A DNA stretch of 64,000 nucleotides from Bradyrhizobium sp. AZCC 2176 (GTDB lineage Bacteria > Pseudomonadota > Alphaproteobacteria > Rhizobiales > Xanthobacteraceae). How positions within the stretch are numbered: position 1 is the stretch's first letter; every line of letters starts with the position of its first letter. Positions 23,704 to 33,808 of this stretch are shown piece after piece. The position numbers and the translations under genes were made by a program. Location: positions 620,001-684,000 of the forward strand of contig NZ_JAZHRX010000001.1 in assembly GCF_036924645.1 (NCBI RefSeq), read 5' to 3'. The notes under the pieces are model-generated. The model saw nothing but the letters and a program-made list of their open reading frames with translations, had not been told where the DNA came from and did not search any database.

Positions 23704-26406
23704 ATGTTCGACGCCCCCTTCGTTTTCTTCGCGCTCGTGATCGCGATCGTCGCGCTGATCTTCGCGCGAAAGGCCATGAACCAGGTGGCGGAGTTGCGAC
23801 AGCGCCTGGAGGCGATCCAAGCGCCGGCGGCCGCCGCGGCGCACGCGCCTCCGCCGCTCACGCCATTTGAAGCATTCGAGCAGACCCTGCCGCCGGCCTC
23901 GGCCGCATCGATACCACCGCCGATCGCACCCGACGTCGAATCCGTCACGCCCGCCGAGGCGTCAGACCAGCCCGCAGGCAGCGCGCCACCACCGCCGCCA
24001 CCGCCGTTGCCACAACCCGATCGTGGCTTCGAGGAAACCGTCGGCACCCGCTGGGTGGTATGGATCGGCGGGCTGACGCTGGCGCTTGGCGGGTTCTTCA
24101 TGGTGCGCTATTCGATCGAGGCCGGCCTGCTCGGCCCGGGCGTCCGCACCATGCTGGGCGGCCTGTTCGCGCTTGCCCTGCTGCTTGCAGGCGAATGGAC
24201 CCGCCGCAAGGAAAGCATCTCCGCCATCGAAGCAACGCCGATCGCCAACATTCCGGCCATTCTGACCGCCGCCGGAACGGCCGTGGCGTTTGCCACGGTG
24301 TACGCCGCCTATGCGCTGTACGGCTTCCTGGTGCCCGCCACCGCGTTCATCCTGCTCGGGCTGGTGGCGATGGGCACGCTGGCCGCAGCGCTGCTGCACG
24401 GGCCGGCGCTCGCCGGCCTCGGCGTCGTCGGCGCCTTCGTGACGCCGGTCCTGGTCTCGTCCGGCAAGCCGGACTTCTGGGCGCTCTACATCTATCTCGC
24501 GATCGTCACCGCGGCCGCCTTCGGTCTGGCGCGCGTCAGGCTGTGGCGCTGGCTCGCGGTCACCACGATCGCGTTCGCACTGCTGTGGACGTTCCCCTGC
24601 CTGCAATGCGGTCCATCGATGGTCGGCCCGCATGCGTTCCATGTGCTCGCCGGCTTCATTCTCGCCGCGCTGCTCGTGGTGTGCGGTTTCATGTTCGGCC
24701 CGCCCGCCGACGAGGGCCAGGTCGAGCCGATCTCATCCGGCGCGCTTGCGGCCTATCTGCTCGGGGCCACGTTGATCGTGCTGAACAGTTTTCATGACGA
24801 CGCCGCGATGATCGTGTTCGGCCTGCTGGTAGCGGGCAGCCTGTTCGTCGCCTGGCGCAGCGATGCTGCCGCCGGCGTGGTCGGGGCTGCGGCTGCGCTG
24901 GTCTTCGTCGTGTTTGCCGAATGGGCCGTTCGAGCCAATCCCGACATGCTGGTGCTGCCCGGCGGCCCATTGCCCGGCATCGGGCCGAGCGCCACGGACG
25001 GATCGGTGTCGCTGCACCTGATATCGGCCGCGATCTTCGCCGCGGGTTTTGGCGTGGCGGGGTTCCTGGCACAGGGCCGCTTCGCCGGGCCCGTCATACC
25101 GGTGATCTGGTCGGCCGCGGCGGTCTTCACGCCGCTGGCGCTGCTGGTCGCGCTCTATGCCCGCATCGCGCATCTCGACCGCTCGATCCCGTTTGCGATT
25201 CTCGCAGTGATGCTGGCCGCAGCGCATGCCGCTGCGACTGAGATCCTCAGCAAGCGCGAGGACCGTCCAGGCTTGCAGGCCTCGATCGCGCTGTTTGCGA
25301 CCGGTACGCTCGCAGCACTGGCGCTGGCGCTGACCTTTGCACTGGAAAAGGGCTGGCTGACGATCGCGCTGGCGCTGATGTCGGCAGGCACCGCCTGGAT
25401 CTCGACGCAGCGGCCGATCCCGTTCCTGCGCGCACTCGCGGCCATCCTCGCCGGCATCGTGGTGCTGCGTATCGGCTATGAGCCGCGCATTGTTGGCAGC
25501 GCCGTCGGCACCACGCCGATCTTCAACTGGCTATTGTGGGGCTACGGTATTCCGGCGGCGTCGTTCTGGGCCGGCAGCATCTTGCTGCGCCGTGGCGGAG
25601 ATGATGCGCCGCTGCGAACAGTGGAATCGGCGGCGATCCTGTTCACGGTGCTGCTGGCGTTCATGGAAATCCGCCACGCCGTCAATCAGGGCGACGTCTA
25701 TCGCCAAAGCGCCGGCCTCACCGAGGTCGCGCTGCAGGTCTGCGTCGCGCTGGCGATGGCGATCGGGCTGGAGCGCCTGCGCATCCGCACCGGCAGCGTC
25801 ATTCACAATGCCGGCGCGATCCTGCTGACCGCGTTTGCCGGTCTTGCAGCGGTGTTCGGGCTGATGGTGCTTGAGAACCCGATTCTCTGGTTGATCGATG
25901 TCGGCGGCATCGTCATCAACCTGTTGCTGCTCGGCTACGCCCTGCCCGCGGTTCTCGCGCTGCTATTGTCCTATGCCGTGGCAGGCCGCCGCCCCGTGGC
26001 CTACGCCAATACGATCGCGGCGGGAGCGCTCATTGTCGCGCTGGCCTATGTGACGTTCGAGATCAGGCGAATCTATCATGGACCGGCGATCTCGGTCGGT
26101 CCGACCACCGGCGCCGAGCAATACACCTACTCGATCGCGTACCTGGCGTTCGGCGTCGTACTGCTCGGCATCGGCATTCTCTTCAACTCACAGCGCGCGC
26201 GGCTGGCGTCAGCGGTCGTCATCGGACTGACGATCCTGAAAGCCTTCCTGATCGACATGTCGACGCTCACGGGCGTCTATCGCGCGCTGTCGTTCATGTG
26301 CCTCGGGCTGGTGCTGGTGGCGATCGGCTGGCTGTACCAGCGGATCCTGTTCCGCAGGCAAGCAGCATCGCCGCCGCCTGCACCGGCTGCTTCCTCGGGA
26401 AGCTGA
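23704..26406 (+). CDS. DUF2339 large multi-pass membrane protein
   Basis: About 900 residues from the ATG at 23704, which has GGAGG five bases upstream; the 23680 start has none. One helix (FFALVIAIVALIFARKAM) is followed by a short coiled segment, a Pro/Ala-rich linker of about 70 residues (with a run of nine Pro near residue 105), the conserved GTRWVVWIGGLTLALGGFF, and then more than twenty further hydrophobic helices to the end. This is the DUF2339 architecture. Function unknown; the size suggests a scaffold or transporter-like protein. It ends four bases from the convergent chemoreceptor gene. Confidence 0.9.
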   Translation: MFDAPFVFFALVIAIVALIFARKAMNQVAELRQRLEAIQAPAAAAAHAPPPLTPFEAFEQTLPPASAASIPPPIAPDVESVTPAEASDQPAGSAPPPPPPPLPQPDRGFEETVGTRWVVWIGGLTLALGGFFMVRYSIEAGLLGPGVRTMLGGLFALALLLAGEWTRRKESISAIEATPIANIPAILTAAGTAVAFATVYAAYALYGFLVPATAFILLGLVAMGTLAAALLHGPALAGLGVVGAFVTPVLVSSGKPDFWALYIYLAIVTAAAFGLARVRLWRWLAVTTIAFALLWTFPCLQCGPSMVGPHAFHVLAGFILAALLVVCGFMFGPPADEGQVEPISSGALAAYLLGATLIVLNSFHDDAAMIVFGLLVAGSLFVAWRSDAAAGVVGAAAALVFVVFAEWAVRANPDMLVLPGGPLPGIGPSATDGSVSLHLISAAIFAAGFGVAGFLAQGRFAGPVIPVIWSAAAVFTPLALLVALYARIAHLDRSIPFAILAVMLAAAHAAATEILSKREDRPGLQASIALFATGTLAALALALTFALEKGWLTIALALMSAGTAWISTQRPIPFLRALAAILAGIVVLRIGYEPRIVGSAVGTTPIFNWLLWGYGIPAASFWAGSILLRRGGDDAPLRTVESAAILFTVLLAFMEIRHAVNQGDVYRQSAGLTEVALQVCVALAMAIGLERLRIRTGSVIHNAGAILLTAFAGLAAVFGLMVLENPILWLIDVGGIVINLLLLGYALPAVLALLLSYAVAGRRPVAYANTIAAGALIVALAYVTFEIRRIYHGPAISVGPTTGAEQYTYSIAYLAFGVVLLGIGILFNSQRARLASAVVIGLTILKAFLIDMSTLTGVYRALSFMCLGLVLVAIGWLYQRILFRRQAASPPPAPAASSGS

Positions 26407-26410
26407 TCCG

Positions 26411-28099
26411 TCAGGCGGCGCGCATCGACTCGAGGAATTTGGCGACCTCGATCTTGAGACGGTTGCTGTCGCCCGACAGCAACTGCGCCGCGGAGAGAAC
26501 GTGCGACGAAGCGGTCTCGGTCTCGGTCGCGCCGCGCTGCACGTCGGTGATGTTGGCGGAGACCATCTGCGTTCCCATCGCCGCCTGCTGCACGTTGCGG
26601 GAGATTTCCTGCGTCGCCGCGCCCTGCTCTTCCACCGCGGCTGCGATCGCCGAGGAGATTTCGGAAAGCTTTCCGATCGTGCCCGAGATCTCCTGGATGG
26701 CTCCGACCGAATCCCGGGTCGCTGCCTGGATGCCGGTGATCTGCTGCCCAATCTCTCCGGTGGCCTTGGCGGTCTGTTCGGCCAGCGCCTTCACTTCGGA
26801 CGCAACGACCGCAAAACCACGGCCGGCTTCGCCGGCCCGCGCCGCCTCGATGGTGGCGTTGAGCGCAAGCAGATTGGTCTGGCCCGCAATGTTATTGATG
26901 AGTTCGATCACGTCGCCGATGCGGGCGGCGGCTTTCGACAATTCGCCGACCCGATCATTGGTCCTTGAAGCCTGATCCACGGCCTCGCTCGCCATCCGCG
27001 CGGATTCCTGTACCTGCCGGCTGATCTCATTGACCGAGGACGCCATTTCCTCCGTGGCGGATGCGACCGACTGCACGTTGGTGGAGGCCTCCTCCGAGGC
27101 TGCTGAGACAGTGGTCGCAAGTTCCTGCGCACGCTCCGCGGTCGAAGTCAGCGTATCTGCCGAAGCCTCGAGTTCGATCGAGGCCGACGACACGGTTTCA
27201 ACGATCTCGCCGATCATGGCTTCGAACTCCCGCGTGATGCTGTCGACACGGCGGCCGCGCTCGATCTTGGCTTCGGCATCGTGTGCGGCGGCTTCATCGG
27301 CAGCCTTCTTGGCGATCAGCGCATCCTTGAATACCTGCAGGGCGTCGGCCATCGCGCCGATTTCGGTCCTCTCACCGCGGCGCCTCACTTCGGCAGACAG
27401 GTCCCCGTTTCCCAGCGCCTGCATCGGCTTCACGATGGAGGCAATCCCTCTCGAGATGTCGCCGACCAAATAGAGTCCCACGCCGATGCCGCAAATGATG
27501 ACGGCAGCGACAATGCCCAGTACGATCCAGAATGCAAAATTATAGCCTTCCGCGGCCTGCCGGGTCGCAGCGTCCGCGCCCGCGTTGTTGAGGTTGATGG
27601 ATTTTTCCAGGAACGCATCGGATTCGGCGGCGATGACCGCAACCTTCTTGGAGATGGCCTCGCTCGCTTCATGGGGGATCCGCCCGATGCTCTGGCGCGA
27701 CAACTCGATCACTTCCTGGACGCCCGTCATGTATCTGTCCCAGGCGCGCGCCCAGTTCTCATGGATCGAGCGCTCTTCGGGCGTAGAAATCATCGGCGCG
27801 TATGCCTTGCGATCTTTCGCGATCCTTTCGAGGATGCCGGCCAGTCGCTTGTCGTTGGCGGCCTTCGCCTCCAGCGTTTCCGCCATCACATGGGCACGGA
27901 GCGCAATGCGGAACAGGTTGATGTCCGCGCGCAATTCGCCGAGCACCCGAACGCTCGGAAGCCAGCTCGAGGAGATTTCCACCGTGTGGGCGTTGATCAC
28001 CTGCATGCTGCGGATAGCCAGCAGGCCCATGCCGGACATCGCGATCAGCATGAATGCGATCACGGCGATGACCTTGGCGCGGATGGAAAGTGCGGACAT
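26411..28099 (-). CDS. Methyl-accepting chemotaxis protein
   Basis: 562 residues with the full chemoreceptor layout: helix 1 near residues 8-29, a periplasmic four-helix-bundle (4HB_MCP) sensor to about 190, helix 2 ([20 protein letters not shown]), a HAMP domain, and a long coiled-coil signalling domain. The signalling tip is in [20 protein letters not shown] and [18 protein letters not shown], which binds CheA/CheW. No CheR-docking NWETF pentapeptide ends the protein (it ends ESMRAA). The ligand is unknown. No other chemotaxis gene lies nearby. Confidence 0.95.
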   Translation of the reverse strand: MSALSIRAKVIAVIAFMLIAMSGMGLLAIRSMQVINAHTVEISSSWLPSVRVLGELRADINLFRIALRAHVMAETLEAKAANDKRLAGILERIAKDRKAYAPMISTPEERSIHENWARAWDRYMTGVQEVIELSRQSIGRIPHEASEAISKKVAVIAAESDAFLEKSINLNNAGADAATRQAAEGYNFAFWIVLGIVAAVIICGIGVGLYLVGDISRGIASIVKPMQALGNGDLSAEVRRRGERTEIGAMADALQVFKDALIAKKAADEAAAHDAEAKIERGRRVDSITREFEAMIGEIVETVSSASIELEASADTLTSTAERAQELATTVSAASEEASTNVQSVASATEEMASSVNEISRQVQESARMASEAVDQASRTNDRVGELSKAAARIGDVIELINNIAGQTNLLALNATIEAARAGEAGRGFAVVASEVKALAEQTAKATGEIGQQITGIQAATRDSVGAIQEISGTIGKLSEISSAIAAAVEEQGAATQEISRNVQQAAMGTQMVSANITDVQRGATETETASSHVLSAAQLLSGDSNRLKIEVAKFLESMRAA

Positions 28100-28270
28100 G
28101 ACTGGCTCTCAAGCGTTGGAGACAGGCGCCGCTGAATTATGAGGAACTGCCGTCAATCTTCGATGCGCCGGGAATATTCGGCAACAGTACGCATCAGGTC
28201 GCAAGCGAAGGTTAATGCGGCGCTCCGTAAAATTACCCGCTTGCGGGGAGGCACACGGGATGGAGCCCTG

Positions 28271-28370
28271 GAGCCTTTTCCGTTCCGATGGAATCGGAAC
28301 GCGGCTCTAGATTTTTGATTTGACGCGTTTTGTTAGCGCGAACCGGTCTCCACTTCGCTGAAAAACGCTC
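28271..28370 (-). repeat. Dispersed intergenic repeat (copy 2 of 2 in the window)
   Basis: Related to the plus-strand copy at 4331-4445, in the opposite orientation. It contains the perfect palindrome CGTTCCGAT/ATCGGAACG and the segment ACGCGTCAAATCAAAAATCT on the minus strand. It fills most of the 270-base gap between the chemoreceptor and the DUF6894 gene. The remainder of the gap shows only an AT-richer stretch that may hold the chemoreceptor promoter. Confidence 0.6.
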
Positions 28371-28603
28371 TAACCAACGGATTCCGCGACAAGGCGAATC
28401 CTGAACACCGGCTTCTTGGCTTCGTCCAGAAGCTCCATCCGCCATTCGGCGTTCTGTTTCAGGCCGCGCGAAAGGCTGCCGAGGAGATTGCCGCAGACGC
28501 TCGTCATCTCGGTCCACGCGGCCTCGCGGCTTTCGAATTCGGATCCCTGATCGGACGCGCCGGCGTAGTGGCCGTGGCTGATCCGAAAAAAATATAGCGG
28601 CAT
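28370..28603 (-). CDS. DUF6894 family protein
   Basis: 77 residues from the ATG at 28603 (MPLYFFRISHGHY), the standard start of this family; a longer frame from 28651 lacks support. The segment GASDQGSEFESREAAWTEMT is the conserved core, and the end (PVFRIRLVAESVG) is a beta strand. Small, cytosolic, function unknown. It is expressed away from nothing obvious: the upstream gap is empty and the downstream region is a repeat. Confidence 0.82.
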   Translation of the reverse strand: MPLYFFRISHGHYAGASDQGSEFESREAAWTEMTSVCGNLLGSLSRGLKQNAEWRMELLDEAKKPVFRIRLVAESVG

Positions 28604-28832
28604 GATTGATCTCACGTGTTGGGCCGCCTCCCGGCCTTCTCTGCCGGTCACCAGTTGGAATGAGATTCGCTACCAGGACATGAATGCGCCAGCCCGTATG
28701 ACTACGGGTTCGTGCATCACCAATGATGCGGGATGGCGGCCCAGTGACCGGCCGCGCGCCGGTGCCCGGACCCGTTGCGCGGCCATTCAATCCCGAGGCA
28801 GCTTGTTGCGGTCGCGAACGTGGTTTCTGTGA

Positions 28833-29462
28833 TCAATCGGTCGAGCGGCGCAGCTCTGGGGCGCCCTCGGCGTTGGCCGGCTCAGACTTGGCCGCTTCCT
28901 TGGCCGCTTCGGCCTTCGGCTCGGATTTCACCGGCTCGAGCTTGGCGCTCTCGACCGCCGGCGTTTCGACCCGCGCCGTTACCTCGGCACGTGCATCAGC
29001 CGCCGCGCGCGACGGCTCCTCCCGACGATGCAGCGAGCGCGGCCGCGCCACAGACCGCGCCATCAGCATCTGCGAGGCGCCCTGATGGCGGAAATCGCAA
29101 TAGGCGAAGCCCATGCCGGAAACCGATCCGCGGAACGAACGATCGTCGCGCTTGTCGAGATTGAAGCACGGCTCGAACGGAAGACCCTTGATGGAAGCGC
29201 AGACGGCCTGTCCGCGAATCTGCAGCGTGTTGCCGGGCAGGCGTACATGGCGGATCGGTCCTGAGCCGCTGAATTGCACGGAGCCGGTTGCACCGAGATC
29301 GTCGAGGATACGGCCGGCGCCGCGGGTGCCGTCAAAACAGGTAAAGGCGAAGACCTTGCCGCTCACAAACCTGCGCGCCTCGTCGGCATTCATGCTCCCG
29401 GCCAGCGCAGGAACGATCATCGCACCGGCCGTGACGGCCCCCAGAACCAAACGCGCAAGCAT
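28833..29462 (-). CDS. Exported hypothetical protein with charged Ala/Glu/Pro tail
   Basis: About 209 residues from the ATG at 29462, where GGAG lies seven bases upstream. A signal peptide (MLARLVLGAVTAGAMIVPAL, cleavage after ALA) is followed by a small domain with MNADEARRFVSGKVFAFTCF and four Cys that could form disulfides. The last 70 residues are low-complexity, rich in Ala, Glu, Lys and Pro, like a periplasmic spacer. Unknown function; I recognise similar proteins in related genomes only as hypotheticals. Confidence 0.75.
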   Translation of the reverse strand: MLARLVLGAVTAGAMIVPALAGSMNADEARRFVSGKVFAFTCFDGTRGAGRILDDLGATGSVQFSGSGPIRHVRLPGNTLQIRGQAVCASIKGLPFEPCFNLDKRDDRSFRGSVSGMGFAYCDFRHQGASQMLMARSVARPRSLHRREEPSRAAADARAEVTARVETPAVESAKLEPVKSEPKAEAAKEAAKSEPANAEGAPELRRSTD

Positions 29463-29569
29463 GCAGCTACTCCAACCTAACAAGAGCGCGGGCGCCCGCC
29501 TTTACCCCGTGCTTACCATATCAACCGTGGCAACATTGGAGCAGGTTCGTTGGTAAAGTCTGAACACCG

Positions 29570-30556
29570 TTAGAGAATCTTTACCACGATTCGACCGCGG
29601 ACCTGACCGGCCAGGATTTTAGCGCCGGTTCCGATGACTTGGTCGAGGGTGATTTCCTGAGTAATATCAGCAAGTTTTCCCTTATCCAAATCGCCGACGA
29701 GACGGTTCCAGGCAAGCTTGCGCTGTCCGATCGGGCACATCACGGAATCGATGCCGAGAAGGCACACCCCGCGCAAAATAAACGGCGCGACCGAGGACGG
29801 CAGGTCCATGCCGGCGGCAAGGCCGCAAGCGGCAATGGCGCCGCCATATTTCGTCATCGAGAGCAAGTTGGCGAGCGTGGTCGAGCCGACGCTGTCGACG
29901 CCGCCCGCCCAGCGCTCCTTCGCCAGCGCCTTGGCGGGGCCTGCGAGCTCGGCACGGTCGATCACCTCGGCCGCACCGAGGCCCTTGAGATAGTCGGCCT
30001 CCGACATCCGCCCGGTGGATGCGATGACGTGATAGCCGAGTTTCGAGAACACGGCGGTGGCGACCGAACCGACGCCGCCGGCGGCGCCGGTCACCACGAC
30101 AGGGCCGCTTGCAGGCGTCAGGCCGTGCTTCTCCAGCGCCAGCACCGACAGCATTGCGGTGTAGCCGGCGGTGCCGATCGCCATCGCCTCGCGCGTCGAC
30201 ATCCCGTCGGGCAGCCGCACCAGCCAGTCGCCCTTGACGCGCGCTTTTTCGGCATAGGCGCCGAGATGGGTCTCACCCATGCCCCAGCCGTTACAGACGA
30301 CCTTGTCGCCGGCCTTCCAGTCCGGATGCGAGGATTGTTCGACGGTGCCTGCGAAATCGATGCCGGCAATCATCGGGAAACGCCGCACCACGGGGGCCTT
30401 GCCGGTGACGGCCAGACCATCCTTGTAGTTCAACGTCGACCACTCGACCGCGACCGTGACGTCGCCTTCCATCAATTCGGCTTCGTCGAACTGCGTCAGC
30501 GCGGCGGTGGTGGCCTTGTCCGCCCTGTCGATCCTGATGGCCTTGAACGTTCCCAC
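29570..30556 (-). CDS. acuI: Acrylyl-CoA reductase-type MDR oxidoreductase (AcuI/YhdH)
   Basis: 328 residues, zinc-independent medium-chain reductase. GTG start with GGGGAG seven bases upstream. The NADPH-binding loop is [11 protein letters not shown] at 157-167, and the N-terminal segments [10 protein letters not shown] and AGIDFAGTV are typical of the YhdH/AcuI subgroup. AcuI reduces acryloyl-CoA to propionyl-CoA, used in DMSP and 3-hydroxypropionate metabolism and as a detoxification step. The MFS gene lies just upstream on the same strand (44-base gap). Confidence 0.9.
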   Translation of the reverse strand: MGTFKAIRIDRADKATTAALTQFDEAELMEGDVTVAVEWSTLNYKDGLAVTGKAPVVRRFPMIAGIDFAGTVEQSSHPDWKAGDKVVCNGWGMGETHLGAYAEKARVKGDWLVRLPDGMSTREAMAIGTAGYTAMLSVLALEKHGLTPASGPVVVTGAAGGVGSVATAVFSKLGYHVIASTGRMSEADYLKGLGAAEVIDRAELAGPAKALAKERWAGGVDSVGSTTLANLLSMTKYGGAIAACGLAAGMDLPSSVAPFILRGVCLLGIDSVMCPIGQRKLAWNRLVGDLDKGKLADITQEITLDQVIGTGAKILAGQVRGRIVVKIL

Positions 30557-30600
30557 GGCAAACTCCCCGGACTTTTCTCTGCCCGAGAGTGTTTACCGCA

Positions 30601-31851
30601 TCAGGCGGGTTGTGCAACCGGGCGCGCGACCGGCTGTTCGACGATCGGCAGGTTGATCAGCGCCGACAGGACGCCGAAGAAGATCGAGAGCCACCAGATC
30701 GGCGCGTAGGAGCCGAACTGCTCGAACACCACGCCGCCGAGCCAGACACCGAGGAAGCCGCCGACCTGATGGCTGACGAAGGCGAAGCCGTACAGCGTGG
30801 CGAACCAGCGGGTGCCGAACATCAGCGCCACCAGCGCCGAAGTCGGCGGCACCGTCGAGAGCCAGGTCAGGCCGGTGGCGGCACCGAACACGATCGCCGA
30901 GAAGGTGGTGATCGGAAACGAGATGAACGCCATGATCGACAGCGCGCGGGCGAAGTAGATCAGCGAGAGAATATAGCGCTTCGGATATTTGTTCTGCAGC
31001 CAGCCGACGCTGAGCGAGCCGATGATGTTGAACAAACCGATGGCCGCGACCACCCAGCCGCCGGTCTGCGCCGAGACGCCGCGATCGGCCAGATAGGCCG
31101 GCAGATGCACGGTGATGAAGGCGAGCTGGAAGCCGCAGGTGAAGAAGCCGAGCACCAGCAGCACGTAGGAGCGATGGCCGAACGCCTCCGCCAGCGCGGT
31201 CTTGAACGATTGCTGGTCGCCAGCAGGCTCGTTCGATGACGTCGAAGGCGGCGTCGCGATCGCCAGCGACAGCGGCACGATCAGCAGCATCAGGAGAGCG
31301 AACACCGTCAACGCCGCCTGCCAGCCGAAATTGTCGATCATCGCGACGCCGAACGGCGCGAACAGGAATTGACCGAACGAGCCGGCCGCGGTGCCGGCGC
31401 CGAGTGCAAAGCCGCGCCTCTCGGGCGGCAGCAGCTTGCTGAACGCCGACAGCACCAGGTTGAACGAACAGCCTGACAGCCCGAAGCCGATCAGCACGCC
31501 GGCGCCGAGAGCGAGCGACAACGGCGCCGTGGAATAACGCATCAGGAGCAGGCCACCGGCATAGAGCAGCGCGCCGACGATCATCACGCGCAGGATGCCG
31601 AAGCGATCGGCGATGGCGCCCGCGATCGGCTGGCCCAGGCCCCACAACAGGTTCTGCAGCGCCAGCGCGAGGCCGAAGACGTCGCGTCCCCAGGCGAATT
31701 CGCGGCTCATCGGCTGGACAAAAAAGCCGAGGCTCGAGCGCGGCCCGAAGCTCAACAGCGCGATCAGGCATCCGCAGATGATGATGACGAGCGGTGTCCG
31801 CCAGGTGCCGAGGCCGGAAGATGGACTGATGTCGCCGGTCGTTACAGCCAT
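30601..31851 (-). CDS. MFS transporter
   Basis: 416 residues from the ATG at 31851 (AGGGG upstream); a longer frame from 31974 adds an implausible leader. Twelve hydrophobic segments are visible. The loop after helix 2 reads ADRFGILRVM, the shortened version of the MFS signature, and the FGLALALQNLLWGLGQPI segment resembles the oxalate/formate and monocarboxylate branch. Substrate unknown, probably an organic anion. The acuI gene follows on the same strand, so the two may be one operon handling a carboxylate. Confidence 0.9.
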   Translation of the reverse strand: MAVTTGDISPSSGLGTWRTPLVIIICGCLIALLSFGPRSSLGFFVQPMSREFAWGRDVFGLALALQNLLWGLGQPIAGAIADRFGILRVMIVGALLYAGGLLLMRYSTAPLSLALGAGVLIGFGLSGCSFNLVLSAFSKLLPPERRGFALGAGTAAGSFGQFLFAPFGVAMIDNFGWQAALTVFALLMLLIVPLSLAIATPPSTSSNEPAGDQQSFKTALAEAFGHRSYVLLVLGFFTCGFQLAFITVHLPAYLADRGVSAQTGGWVVAAIGLFNIIGSLSVGWLQNKYPKRYILSLIYFARALSIMAFISFPITTFSAIVFGAATGLTWLSTVPPTSALVALMFGTRWFATLYGFAFVSHQVGGFLGVWLGGVVFEQFGSYAPIWWLSIFFGVLSALINLPIVEQPVARPVAQPA

Positions 31852-32043
31852 GTCAAAACCCCTGGAGGCCAATCGAATGCGCCATGGGGACTTAATGCAT
31901 TTGCATGAAAACCCCAAGAGGAGCGATGCAAAAATTCCCGCTGCAGGGCAGCCCTGCAAAATCGGCGAGTGCAATCAGCAGATGGCGAGAACAATTTTGC
32001 CCTAACGAGATGTCGTCCGGGCGAACGCAGGGATGACCGTTGG

Positions 32044-33495
32044 TTACCGCTTCGCGCTGGTCTGCTCTGCCGAGCTTTGTGCGGCTTCGGCGAGCTTGGC
32101 GGAGATCGCCGCGGTCTCGGCGGCCGTGCCCCAGCTCGGCGCGTCGCTGCCGTTGCCCCAGGCGCGCGGCCGGTAGAAGGTGTGTACGCCGAACTTGTAC
32201 GTCTTCTTCATTTCATTGACCCAGGACGGGCGCACCCAATAGGCGTGGTAGTGCGTCGACTTGTCGACTTCCGGCAACCAGAGCTGGCCGTCGAGCATCG
32301 CCTTCGCGATCTTTTGCGCGCGCTCCCACATGTCGGGTTCGCGAATGACGTCCTTGTTGTTGTCGCAGGCAAAGGTGAACTGGCACGCCAGATGACGGTG
32401 CTTGTTCTGGTAGACCACACCGCACACGGTTTCGGGATATTTGCCCGAGAAGGCGCGGTTCAGCACGACCTGCGCCACCGCGATCTGGCCCCGCACCGCT
32501 TCGCCGCGGGCTTCGAAATAGACCGCTTCCGCCAGGCACTTCTCCGACTTGGCGCGCGACTTGTCGTCGAACAGGCCGAGACGTTCGGCGGGCGTCTTGG
32601 CGCGCTGGTTGTCGGAATTGACCTCGCCCTTCGGCGCAACGCTCTCGCCCATCTCGCCGGCCCGCACCGGACCGTCGGCATCGACCGGCAGCGAGGCCAT
32701 CACCTTCATGTCGGGATCGGCAACAGCGCCCGGCATCACGATGACGGGCTCTTCGCCGGGTCGCCAGCGCTCGATGCTTTCGGGCGAGCCGAGCGACGAA
32801 CCAAAGAACAGGCTCGAGGTCTTGACGGCGAAGCCGTCGCGCGGCGACGCAGCAGCGCGCGCGACCTCGCGCGTTTCCGGAACCGTCTTGAGATCGTCCC
32901 GGGATCTGGTTTCGAGCGACAGCGACATGTCGTATTGCGCCAGCGGCGGCGCGCTCAGCGCGGCCTGCAGCTCGGGATCGAGCGGCGCGCGATCGATCGA
33001 CGGCGCCGTCTCCACGGTCTTGGCGCCCTTGACCAATGTATTCGATGTCGCGGGATCCTCGGCCGCCGGCGCGCGCTCGGCAGGGCCTGCGGTTTCCGCA
33101 GGCGGCGGCGTCACGACGAGGCGATCGCCCTTCAGCGTGCGGTCGACCTTGGGGAAATCGGCGGCGTGATAGCGCGGCGGCGGCGCTACCAGCGGATTGC
33201 GCGTCACTGAACCCGTGATGTCGATGCCCTGATTGTCGAGGCTTGCCAGCCGGTAGGTCGCGGTTTGCGGCGACGAGGTTCCGATCGGACGGCCGAAAGA
33301 GAAGGTTGCGACCTGGATGGTGCCGGCGGAAGAGAATACCCGCTTCTGCCAACGCTCGGCGACGCCGGGCTGGCGCGCCAGCAGCGAAGCAATATCCTGA
33401 TATCCGATCTCGGTCGGCATCAATGCGAAGACGCAAAGACCGAGGCCGAAGGACGCGAACCGCACGCCCTTCGGCTGGTTACGCAACACAAACAT
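32044..33495 (-). CDS. Cell wall hydrolase, SleB domain
   Basis: About 483 residues from the ATG at 33495. A hydrophobic N-terminal segment (FASFGLGLCVFALMPTEIGY) is a signal or anchor; a long Pro/Ala-rich region follows, and the SleB domain occupies the last 150 residues (CLAEAVYFEARGEAVRGQIA, then AVAQVVLNRAFSG, CQFTFACDNN and STHYHAYWVRPSW). The conserved Glu in YFEARGE is the expected catalytic residue. SleB proteins are lytic transglycosylases acting on peptidoglycan; non-spore-formers use them in wall turnover. The two Cys pairs suggest periplasmic disulfides. Confidence 0.92.
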   Translation of the reverse strand: MFVLRNQPKGVRFASFGLGLCVFALMPTEIGYQDIASLLARQPGVAERWQKRVFSSAGTIQVATFSFGRPIGTSSPQTATYRLASLDNQGIDITGSVTRNPLVAPPPRYHAADFPKVDRTLKGDRLVVTPPPAETAGPAERAPAAEDPATSNTLVKGAKTVETAPSIDRAPLDPELQAALSAPPLAQYDMSLSLETRSRDDLKTVPETREVARAAASPRDGFAVKTSSLFFGSSLGSPESIERWRPGEEPVIVMPGAVADPDMKVMASLPVDADGPVRAGEMGESVAPKGEVNSDNQRAKTPAERLGLFDDKSRAKSEKCLAEAVYFEARGEAVRGQIAVAQVVLNRAFSGKYPETVCGVVYQNKHRHLACQFTFACDNNKDVIREPDMWERAQKIAKAMLDGQLWLPEVDKSTHYHAYWVRPSWVNEMKKTYKFGVHTFYRPRAWGNGSDAPSWGTAAETAAISAKLAEAAQSSAEQTSAKR

Positions 33496-33756
33496 CGATA
33501 CGCTCACGCAACGCTTACACGATCGAACCTCAGTACATCCGTGCAATTCGACCCTTTTTGTTGGTATCGAATTTAGGTTGCCGGGGAGTTAATCGGCGTG
33601 GCGTGCGTGCTACACGCAAGACATCGCGACATTTTCGCAGGCCGCATCAGAAACGTTGGTAAACAGCCACTCGATGAAAGTGGTAAATATCTCGTCAACG
33701 AAAATGATGAAGGAACTCGGGCGCGTCATGTCCCGGCACTACGTGTCGCACAAATG

Positions 33757-33790
33757 AAAATGGCCGAGAAAGCATCTCGGCCATTTCAAT
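33757..33790 (-). terminator. Terminator downstream of ppdK
   Basis: AAATGGCCGAGA pairs perfectly with TCTCGGCCATTT (12 bp, 5-base loop). On the minus strand it lies just after the ppdK stop and is followed by TTTTCATTT. The surrounding gap (33496-33808) contains nothing else that I can name except AT-rich promoter-like sequence for the SleB gene. Confidence 0.75.
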
Positions 33791-33808
33791 TTCACTATCG
33801 GCTACGAC

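Noticed and set aside
32005..32042. Fragment of a further dispersed repeat (GTCGTCCGGGCGAACGCAGG)
   Set aside because: Reminiscent of sequences in this group of genomes and of 15826-15843, but too short and with no second arm here.
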